Source: Candidatus Solincola tengchongensis
GTDB taxonomy: Bacteria; Actinomycetota; Geothermincolia; Geothermincolales; RBG-13-55-18
Reading direction: 5' to 3'
DNA: 23,224 bases
NCBI GenBank assembly: GCA_015711895.1
Contig: MU158616.1
Span: forward strand, 5,343 to 28,566
Shown here piece after piece: positions 1 to 5,720 of the stretch. Numbering within the stretch: position 1 is the first letter of the stretch; every line of letters starts with the position of its first letter. A program made the translations under genes and the position numbers. The notes beneath the pieces were generated by a model. That model ran no database searches, was not told the origin of the DNA, and saw only the letters and a program-made list of their open reading frames with translations.

Positions 1-181
1 GGGCCTCCTCCTCGGGCAGGTACTCCCCAGGGTCGTCCACCAGGCTGGCGAAGAGGCCCGCCCGGGCCGAGGCCAGGGGCCGCCTGGCCCACCACAGGTG
101 CAGGGTGGAGGGGTGGCCGTGGCGGACGGACCACGCCGTGGGTGCCGCCCGGTTGCGGGCCGCGAGGGGTCCCGGCAGGCG
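1..181 (-). pseudogene. Fragment of a DUF1156-family putative DNA methylase, N-terminal region, runs off the left edge
   Basis: Read on the minus strand, positions about 154 to 1 encode NRAAPTAWSVRHGHPSTLHL followed by WWARRPLASARAGLFASLVD, DP and an acidic stretch. From memory, the HGH-STLHLWWARRPLA-AR block with ASLVDDP is the hallmark N-terminal segment of DUF1156 proteins, large Zn-ribbon adenine-specific methylase-like proteins often found near phage-defence genes. The frame is open from position 256 down to 1. It contains no ATG, GTG or TTG before the conserved block, and the residues just before SVRHGH (PTAW) differ from the charged residues I expect there. The 5' end therefore looks decayed or altered, though a non-standard start or sequence error is possible. 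The rest of the gene lies outside the window. The family call is fairly secure; the pseudogene call is tentative. Confidence 0.55.
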
Positions 182-226
182 GCGTGGCCTCGGCCCGGGG
201 TTCCGGGAGGCCGGCCGGGAGGGGTT

Positions 227-232
227 TATAAT
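227..232 (+). promoter_or_regulatory. Possible -10 box for the CoA ligase gene
   Basis: An exact TATAAT lies in otherwise very GC-rich DNA, 75 bases before the ligase start. No good -35 hexamer is visible at 16-18 bases upstream; the nearest candidate, TTCCGG at 201-206, has a 20-base spacer. The call rests on the -10 match and its AT-rich contrast. Confidence 0.3.
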
Positions 233-306
233 GGAAGAGCGCCGGGCGGAGGGAGGTCACCCGGCGGGCGTCGTAGGCGTTATCGGCTGTCGAGGTGGTT
301 GACGGG

Positions 307-1734
307 ATGAAAGCCGGAGAGGTGACCCCGGAGAGAGCCCGGGAATTCGCGCGCTCCTGGAGCGTGTACCGCCGGGAAACCCGGAATCCACTCTGGATGA
401 GTCCCGAGGAACTGGCGGGCCTCCAGGAGAGGAACCTGAGGAGGCAGCTGGAGCTGGCCGCCCGCTTCAGCCCCTATTACCGGGAGCTCTTCCGCCGGGA
501 GAGGGTGGAAGTGGACAAGGTCCAATCCCTCGGGGACCTGGAGAGGATACCGGTCACCCCTCTGGAGGCCTACCTGCGCAACCCCCTGGCCTTCCTCCTC
601 GCCGTGGACCCGCCGGGGGAACTGGACGCCACCTACGAGATAACCTACACCTCGGGGACCTCCACAGGGACGCCGGCTCCCTTCTTCAACACCACCTACG
701 ACATGTACAACATCACTCTGGCCATGCGCCGGACGGCGGAGATATGTTGGATGACCCCCCGGGATACCCTCCTCAATCTCTTCCCCTACGGCAACCTGCC
801 GCACATTGGTTTCCAGCGGACCGTACACCTCGCCTCCTCGGTGGGCATGAGGCTGGTCAACGCGCTCACCGGCAGGGACGCGCCGGGCTTCCCCCTCCAC
901 CGCACCCTGGACGAGGCCCTCGAGCTGGCCGCCGGGCACCGGGCGACCGTGCTGGCGGGCATGGGGCGCCAGGTGAGGAGGTTCATCCTGCGGGGGGAGC
1001 AGGCGGGGGCCGACCTCTCCTCTGTGCGCGTGATCCTCTCCCTGGGGGAGACGGTGACCGAGGGGATGCGCGAGGAGATGCGCGCCCACCTTACCGGCGA
1101 GGCCGCGCGGGCTTTCGTGGTCAACGGCTACGGGTTCACCGAGTTCCAGGGGAGCTTCGTGGAGTGCTGCGAGTCCGGGGGTGACCACAACCCTGCTCCC
1201 GACCTCTATCACCTGGAGGTCCTGGACCCCCGGACCCTGCGCCCCCTTCCCGAGGGCGAGCTCGGCCTCTTAGCCCTCACCCATCTGGACCGGCGTGGCA
1301 CGGTGCTCCTCCGTTACCTGGTGGGAGACCTGGCGGCGCTGGAGAGAGGGGCCTGTCCCCATTGCGGGAGGGTTGGGGAGCGCCTGGTCATCCGCATGGG
1401 CTCCACCTACGCCGTGCGCGCGGACAAGGTCATCCGCGTGGACGGGAGGCTGGTCAATCCCGAGGCGGTGAGGAACCAGCTGGCCGCGGTGCGTGGCGTG
1501 GTGGAATACCAGTTGGTGGTGGAGAAGGAAAGGCCCGGCGACCCCTTGAGCCCGGACCGGCTGACCCTCCGCCTCTCCGTGGCCGGGAGGCTGCGCCAGG
1601 ACCTGGAGAAAGAGGTGGTGGCCAGGGTACGCGAGGCGGTGGGGATAACCCCGCACATCGAATACGTGCAGTCCCCGGAGATCTACGACCCCTCCCGTAT
1701 CCTCAAGGCCACGCGCATCGTTGACCGGCGTTGA
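307..1734 (+). CDS. PaaK-like AMP-forming CoA ligase (phenylacetate-CoA ligase family)
   Basis: A 475-residue member of the adenylate-forming superfamily, predicted to activate a carboxylic acid with ATP and join it to CoA, releasing AMP and PPi in the cytoplasm. Visible motifs are the phosphate-binding loop YTSGTSTGTP (114-123), the A5-type motif YGFTE (275-279), a CPHCGR knuckle (350-355) like the Cys pair of PaaK proteins, RADKV (371-375), and near the C-terminus DPSRILKATRIVDR, whose Lys467 sits where the catalytic A10 lysine is expected. The start at ATG 307 is preferred over GTG 295 because GAGGTGG at 292-298 is well spaced for the ATG. The gene stands alone and converges on the aminotransferase. 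The substrate cannot be read from sequence; aryl or short-chain acids are possible. The PPi it makes could feed the pyrophosphatase encoded further right. Confidence 0.85.
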   Translation: MKAGEVTPERAREFARSWSVYRRETRNPLWMSPEELAGLQERNLRRQLELAARFSPYYRELFRRERVEVDKVQSLGDLERIPVTPLEAYLRNPLAFLLAVDPPGELDATYEITYTSGTSTGTPAPFFNTTYDMYNITLAMRRTAEICWMTPRDTLLNLFPYGNLPHIGFQRTVHLASSVGMRLVNALTGRDAPGFPLHRTLDEALELAAGHRATVLAGMGRQVRRFILRGEQAGADLSSVRVILSLGETVTEGMREEMRAHLTGEAARAFVVNGYGFTEFQGSFVECCESGGDHNPAPDLYHLEVLDPRTLRPLPEGELGLLALTHLDRRGTVLLRYLVGDLAALERGACPHCGRVGERLVIRMGSTYAVRADKVIRVDGRLVNPEAVRNQLAAVRGVVEYQLVVEKERPGDPLSPDRLTLRLSVAGRLRQDLEKEVVARVREAVGITPHIEYVQSPEIYDPSRILKATRIVDRR

Positions 1735-1997
1735 GCATGAAGGGCCTTCCCCGAAGCAGCGGGCTCCGCGAATCGGCCCCCCATAATCCCCTCCCGTGAC
1801 CAGGGCGCCTCTTGTCCCTTTATGGTCAGGCTCACGGGACCCGCCGAAAGGTCGGCCTATCCCGCTTCCGCGGTTCTCGGGAACCCCTAAACATCGCGGG
1901 TGGATGGAAGGCCGGGTGAGGGGTAGGGCCTTCCCTTTCCGGCCGGGCGGTGACTCCTTCGCCCCTTCCGGCGGTCGCCTTCCGGGAGGGAGGCCGT
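1735..1997. other. Intergenic region between convergent genes, with inverted repeats
   Basis: No gene is seen here. Two inverted repeats are visible. TCCCGTGA (1792-1799) pairs with TCACGGGA (1832-1839), with an inner TGACCA/TGGTCA pair (1797-1802, 1823-1828). GGAAGGCC (1906-1913) pairs with GGCCTTCC (1927-1934) around a 13-base loop. Neither is followed by a T-run, so they are weak candidates for bidirectional termination between the convergent ligase and aminotransferase. Confidence 0.35.
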
Positions 1998-3149
1998 TCA
2001 ATCCCGCCGGACCAGGTATTCCTCCAGGCGGCGCATCCCCTCCCGGATCCTGTCCAGGTGGTTGGCGTAGCTGAAGCGCAGGTATCCCTCACCGCCGCTG
2101 CCGAAGTCTATGCCCGGCGTGACCGCTACCCCGGTTTTCTCCAGAAGCTCCATGGCCAGGGAGTAGGAGTCCCGGGTGAAACGGCGGGCGTTGGCCAGCA
2201 CGTAGAAGGCGCCCTGGGGCTCCACGGCCACCCCGAAGCCGATCTCCCGCAGCCGGGGGAGGAGGAAACGGCGTCGCTGGTCGTAGGTGCGCACCATGGC
2301 CTCCACGTCCTCGGCGGCCTCGGTGAGGGCGGCGATGCCCGCCCACTGCACGAAGTCGTTGGCGGAGATGAAGAGGTTCTGCATCATCTTCTGCACGGGG
2401 CGGATGAACTCCGGCGGGGCGATGAGGTAGCCCAGCCTCCAGCCGGTCATGGCATAGAGCTTGGAGAAACCGTTGATCACGAAAGCCCGGTCGGTGAACT
2501 CCAGGATGGAGTGCTCCCTGCTCTCGTAGACCAGCCCGTGGTATATCTCGTCGCTGACCACGTAGAGCCCCTTCCCGGCCAGGGAGGCTATCTCCTCCAT
2601 GACCTCGGGCTCCAGGAGATTACCCGTGGGGTTGGAGGGGGAGTTGATGATGATGGCCCTGGTCCTGGCACTCAAGCGCTTCTCTATCTCCCGCGGGCGG
2701 TACTGGAAGCCGTCCTCCTCGAACACGGGGACCTCCACCGGTCTCCCGTCCACGAACTCGACGATGTTCGGGTAACAGGCGTAGCAGGGGTTGGAGAGGA
2801 TGACCTCGTCCCCGGGGTCCAGGAGGGCGGCGAAGAGCAGGAGCATGGCCGGGGAGCTGCCGCTGGTGACCACGATGCGGTCCGGATCCACCTCCACATG
2901 GTATTTCTGTAAGTAATGTTCGGAGATGGCCTCCCGCAGCTCACGTACCCCCTGGCTGTGGGTGTAACGCGTCTTACCCTCCAGCATGGCGCGATAGGCG
3001 GCCTCCTTAATACAGCGTGGGGTGTCGAAATCGGGTTCGCCCACCTCCATGTGGATGATGTCGCGGCCCTCCCGCTCCATGTGCTGGGCCTTCTCCAGCA
3101 CCTCCATGACGATGAAGGGAGGGATGCGCTCTCCCCTCCTGGCGATCAT
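1998..3149 (-). CDS. Class I/II PLP-dependent aminotransferase
   Basis: A 383-residue fold-type I aminotransferase of the AspC/PatA group, the usual length for the family. It should move an amino group between an amino acid and a 2-oxoacid through pyridoxal phosphate. Visible landmarks are EVGEPDFDTP (35-44), the RYTHSQG segment (71-77), NPTG (173-176), cofactor Asp200 and Tyr203 in VVSDEIYHGLVY, the PLP lysine Lys230 in NGFSKLYAMTGWRLGY with Arg238, and YLRFSYA near the C-terminus with the likely carboxylate-binding Arg. The start has a good site, GGGAGG, six bases before ATG on the minus strand. The gene is transcribed alone, divergently from the translin-family gene. Aspartate, alanine or aromatic amino acids are all possible substrates; the sequence does not decide. 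Confidence 0.9.
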   Translation of the reverse strand: MIARRGERIPPFIVMEVLEKAQHMEREGRDIIHMEVGEPDFDTPRCIKEAAYRAMLEGKTRYTHSQGVRELREAISEHYLQKYHVEVDPDRIVVTSGSSPAMLLLFAALLDPGDEVILSNPCYACYPNIVEFVDGRPVEVPVFEEDGFQYRPREIEKRLSARTRAIIINSPSNPTGNLLEPEVMEEIASLAGKGLYVVSDEIYHGLVYESREHSILEFTDRAFVINGFSKLYAMTGWRLGYLIAPPEFIRPVQKMMQNLFISANDFVQWAGIAALTEAAEDVEAMVRTYDQRRRFLLPRLREIGFGVAVEPQGAFYVLANARRFTRDSYSLAMELLEKTGVAVTPGIDFGSGGEGYLRFSYANHLDRIREGMRRLEEYLVRRD

Positions 3150-3514
3150 AGGATACCTCCCGGAGCTCGATATCCCTTACGGGAAATTGGTATGCGGGTA
3201 ATTATAATACATCGTGCCGCAGCCATCTTTCCTTCGGAGAGCCCCGCACAGTCGCACTGGATGTCTCTTGGTCCCCTTGAATGAACGTATCTCCACCCTC
3301 CGCGTGCCCCATCCACCGGGTCTCCTTTCCGAAGGACGGATACAGGAGACCCGCATTCCCGAGCGGGAGGATGCCGGAACTCTCCCGGATGTATGCCTAT
3401 CGCCGTGCCTCCCTGAGGCAAAAAGACCGGTACGCGTCACCCAGGATGCTGGCCATTGCCCCCTCATGGTGTATATTGGTTTCCAAGGGCCGTCAGTGCC
3501 GGAAAGGGGAGGAT
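3150..3514. other. Divergent intergenic region, aminotransferase / translin-family gene
   Basis: A 365-base spacer between divergent genes. It holds the palindromic ATTATAAT at 3201-3208, giving TATAAT on both strands, but I find no -35 hexamer at proper spacing on either. A frame in phase with the translin gene is open back to 3281; its composition is unlike the family and it has no ribosome site, so I treat it as leader. Structured elements are listed separately. Confidence 0.5.
3318..3374 (+). promoter_or_regulatory. Two adjacent hairpins in the presumed leader of the translin-family gene
   Basis: GGGTCTCCT (3318-3326) pairs perfectly with AGGAGACCC (3344-3352). The next base begins a second hairpin, in which GCAT and CCCG (from 3353) pair with CGGG and ATGC (to 3374). 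An alternative small hairpin, CCTT-TCCG-AAGG, overlaps the first stem, so the structures could compete. A third short stem, GCCTC/GAGGC, follows near 3409-3421. The elements lie about 140 bases before the ribosome site. I do not match them to a known riboswitch class. Confidence 0.4.
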
Positions 3515-4165
3515 ATGGACTGGGAGGCGTTGCGCGCGCGCATCAGAGCGGACTTCGAGGCCAAGAACAACACCCGGGAGGAGGTGCTTAGGCTGTGCCG
3601 CTCCCTGGTGCAGACCTCGAGTTACGTGATCCGCGCCGTTCACCGCGGCGAAAGAGAGGAGGCGGAGAAACTCCTCCAGCAGGCCGCAGGCCTCTCCTCG
3701 AGCATAACCCACATGACCGAGGACCACCCCGAGGTGTACACCGCCGGTTTCGTCCACGACGCCCAGAAGGAATACGCCGAGGCCCGGGTGACCTTCGCCC
3801 TCATCTACCGCGAACCCCTGCCTGGCCCCGAGGAGCTGGGGGTGGAATACCCCGCCTACCTCAACGGTCTGGGCGAGGCGGTGGGGGAGCTGCGCCGGGC
3901 CATCCTGGACCTCATAAGAGAGGGCCACCTGGAACGCAGCGACGAGCTCCTCAGCCACATGGACGACATCTATTACCTCCTGGTGTCCTTCGATTACCCG
4001 GACGCCATAACCGGTAACCTGCGCCGCACCACGGACATGGCACGGGGGATCATCGAGCGCACCCGGGGCGACCTCACCACCGCCATCAGGCAGAGCAAGC
4101 TCCGCCAGGCCATCTCCGAGCTGGAAGCGCGCCTGGAGGCGGGGACCGATACATCGGATCGTTGA
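3515..4165 (+). CDS. Translin-family (Trax-like) nucleic-acid-binding protein
   Basis: A 216-residue, predicted all-helical protein of the translin family (COG2178 type). Family-like segments are a central VHDAQKEYAEA motif, the GLGEAVGELRRAILDLIREG helix, and the C-terminal LVSFDYPDAITGNLRRTTDM followed by ARGIIERTRGDL. The acidic residues in the QKEYAEA helix correspond to the region that forms the RNase site in Trax-type proteins. Eukaryotic translin/Trax form ring complexes that bind and cleave small RNA, and archaeal homologues form similar rings; the bacterial role is unknown. ATG 3515 follows GGGGAGG with good spacing. Upstream in-frame codons to 3281 are rejected as noncoding. The gene appears monocistronic, between divergent and convergent neighbours. 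Family confidence is good; an enzymatic role here is inference. Confidence 0.8.
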   Translation: MDWEALRARIRADFEAKNNTREEVLRLCRSLVQTSSYVIRAVHRGEREEAEKLLQQAAGLSSSITHMTEDHPEVYTAGFVHDAQKEYAEARVTFALIYREPLPGPEELGVEYPAYLNGLGEAVGELRRAILDLIREGHLERSDELLSHMDDIYYLLVSFDYPDAITGNLRRTTDMARGIIERTRGDLTTAIRQSKLRQAISELEARLEAGTDTSDR

Positions 4166-4167
4166 AG

Positions 4168-4219
4168 CCGCTTAGTCTCGTACGCCGACCCGGAAAGGAG
4201 AGAGGGGGAGCGGTTTTTT
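4168..4219 (+). terminator. Possible intrinsic terminator after the translin-family gene
   Basis: CCGCT (4168-4172) can pair with AGCGG (4209-4213), which runs directly into TTTTTT (4214-4219). An inner TCTC/GAGA pair extends the stem. The long loop makes it imperfect, but the position just after the stop codon and the six-T run fit. Confidence 0.4.
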
Positions 4220-4543
4220 CTCCTGGCCACGTATATCGCTGTGGGAAGGGCTTTTAAGGCCCTTGGAGTAAGAAGAGAGCGGGGAACGGTTTCTTCTTAT
4301 GCACGGACCCGGGACATGCCGATCTTGGCCCGCGGTTTTCCTTCATCGTATCTCTGCTCTTGCCTGCGGACGTGGATAGAGTGGGCCTCTCCCCCTCAGG
4401 TGGCTGAAGGGGTTGGTCCTTTTGTCGGGAAACGCCGGATGTGCAGGCGAGGGAGCCGGCTTCCATTGCCTTTGGGAGGAATGGGGATGGTGCGCTTGCG
4501 GGGACGGCTGCCCATAGGGATCCGCCCGGTCCGGCTGGCGCGT
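4220..4543. other. Intergenic region between convergent genes
   Basis: No convincing gene on either strand. It holds the hairpin AAGGGC (4246-4251) with GCCCTT (4259-4264), and further right an imperfect CCCCTCA/TGAAGGGG stem (near 4392-4412) followed on the plus strand by a T-rich stretch. Either could stop transcription from one side. Confidence 0.35.
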
Positions 4544-5218
4544 TCAGTCCAGTTTGCGCACGTGGATGGAGTTGGCCAGGTGCCAGCCTACCGTGCGGCG
4601 GTTACGGCCCACCACCGCCTGCAGGGGGCCCTTGAAGGGGTCCTTGGCCACCACCTTGATCTTCACCCCGGGCTTGATACCCAGGGAGGCCATGAACTGC
4701 AGGAGCTCCGGCTCATCGTCCTTCACGCTGATGACCTCCGCGCGCTCCCCGGGCTCCAGGGAGTAGAGGGTGGTCTCCTCCACGCGGACGTCCTCCACCT
4801 TGGAAGGGATGGGATAGCCGTGCGGGCACACCTTGGGGCGGTTGAGGGCCACGAAGAGCCGCCTCTCCACCTCGTCGGAGAGCTGGGTCTCGAAACGGAG
4901 GGCCTCCTCATGGGCCTCGTGCCATTCGAAGCCCAGCATGTCGGTGAGGAAACGCTCCACTATACGGTGTCGCCGGATGGCCTTGACGGCCAGCTTCTCG
5001 CCCTTGGGGGTGAGGGTTATGCCGTGGTAGGGTGTGTAGTTGATGAGCCCCTTCTGGGACAGTTTCTTCAAGGTGTCGGTGACCGTGGAGGGGGCGACCT
5101 TGAGGGATTCCGCCAGGGCGGAAGTGGAGACGGGGCTCTGCGCCTGCTGGAGGCGGAAGATGTGCTTGAGGTAATCGCAGTGCTGATCGAGCAAGGACGG
5201 TTGCCGAGAACTTTTCAT
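4544..5218 (-). CDS. DtxR/MntR-family metal-responsive transcriptional regulator
   Basis: A 224-residue, three-part DtxR-like protein: winged helix-turn-helix (about 13-65), dimerisation/metal domain (about 70-140) and a C-terminal SH3/FeoA-like domain (about 145-222). Such repressors bind DNA when loaded with Fe2+ or Mn2+. The family signature is clear in RRHRIVERFLTDMLGFEW, EVERRLF and CPHGYPIPS. By eye alignment the ancillary-site residues His84, Glu88 and His103 are present. At the primary site the positions usually Cys/Glu and His appear as Leu107 and Thr111 around a retained Glu110, with Asp15 kept. The effector may therefore be unusual. ATG 5218 is preferred over the in-frame GTG 5230, because GGGAGG sits just before the ATG; the spacing of about 4-5 bases is short. 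It diverges from the pyrophosphatase gene and probably regulates itself through the 54-bp dyad upstream. Confidence 0.88.
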   Translation of the reverse strand: MKSSRQPSLLDQHCDYLKHIFRLQQAQSPVSTSALAESLKVAPSTVTDTLKKLSQKGLINYTPYHGITLTPKGEKLAVKAIRRHRIVERFLTDMLGFEWHEAHEEALRFETQLSDEVERRLFVALNRPKVCPHGYPIPSKVEDVRVEETTLYSLEPGERAEVISVKDDEPELLQFMASLGIKPGVKIKVVAKDPFKGPLQAVVGRNRRTVGWHLANSIHVRKLD

Positions 5219-5233
5219 CGACCCTCCCACGGT

Positions 5234-5287
5234 CCTTGAAATTTTGAATGTCCCAAATTATAATTTCGGCATTCCGAATTTTCAAGG
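5234..5287. promoter_or_regulatory. 54-bp dyad containing two overlapping, opposite promoters; likely operator
   Basis: The site is almost symmetric about 5260/5261. CCTTGAAA at the left end mirrors TTTCAAGG at the right end, GAATG mirrors CATTC, and the centre is the perfect palindrome AAATTATAATTT (5255-5266). On the plus strand TTGAAA (5236-5241), a 17-base spacer and TATAAT (5259-5264) form a near-consensus sigma-70-type promoter towards the pyrophosphatase. On the minus strand TTGAAA (5285-5280), 17 bases and TATAAT (5262-5257) form an equivalent promoter towards the DtxR-like gene. The two -10 boxes overlap, so polymerase should occupy only one direction at a time. Binding by the adjacent regulator is inferred from position and symmetry. 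Confidence 0.75.
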
Positions 5288-5397
5288 CAAGCCTGGCCCT
5301 CGACCACGGGGCGGAGGCGACGGGTGCGGGTCCCGAAGAGGATCCCCGCCTAAACCGCGAAGACGTTGTCTGCGAATGAGGTCATCGGGGAGACGGT

Positions 5398-5646
5398 CCG
5401 TGCGGTTTTCTTCGCACGGTGAGGGGCCGAGCCGATGCGAACCTCTTCTGTGAGGGTGGCGGAGCGGAAGCTCCCCACTCCGTAACCCGGTCCGGAGCCG
5501 GGAGAACGCCGCCTTTCCGGACCATGGCGGCGGGAAAACCGGAACCGCGGAACACGGGGAGCGCAGAGCGGTTTATGGATGGCCGGCGGTCGTGCGGGGA
5601 AGGGTCACGGGCGATCAGGGGTCTGAGATCGACGATGCTCGTGACC
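5398..5646 (+). promoter_or_regulatory. Structured 5' leader of the pyrophosphatase gene, possible cis-acting RNA
   Basis: If transcription starts near 5271, the leader is about 450 nt and non-coding. Stems seen by eye: CCGTGCG (5398-5404) with CGCACGG (5413-5419); GGAGC-GGAA-GCTCC (5461-5474), a stem closed by a GNRA-type tetraloop; CCCGG with CCGGG (about 5487-5503), inside flanking GGCG/CGCC that could close a multi-branch junction; and GGTCACG (5603-5609) with CGTGACC (5640-5646), enclosing CGATC/GATCG. I cannot match this to a named riboswitch from memory. Ion-sensing or attenuation is only a hypothesis. Confidence 0.4.
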
Positions 5647-5720
5647 GCAGGCCGCGAACGGTCGGGAGCGCGAACAGGAGCGTGAAGGGATGAACGTCTA
5701 TCGGGGAAAGGAGTGATGAG

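Noticed and set aside
3201..3208. ATTATAAT as a second symmetric divergent promoter
   Set aside because: It has TATAAT on both strands but no -35 hexamer at 16-18 bases on either.
3281..3514. N-terminal extension of the translin-family protein
   Set aside because: There is no ribosome site at 3281, the composition is unlike the family, and it overlaps the hairpins; ATG 3515 has a strong site.
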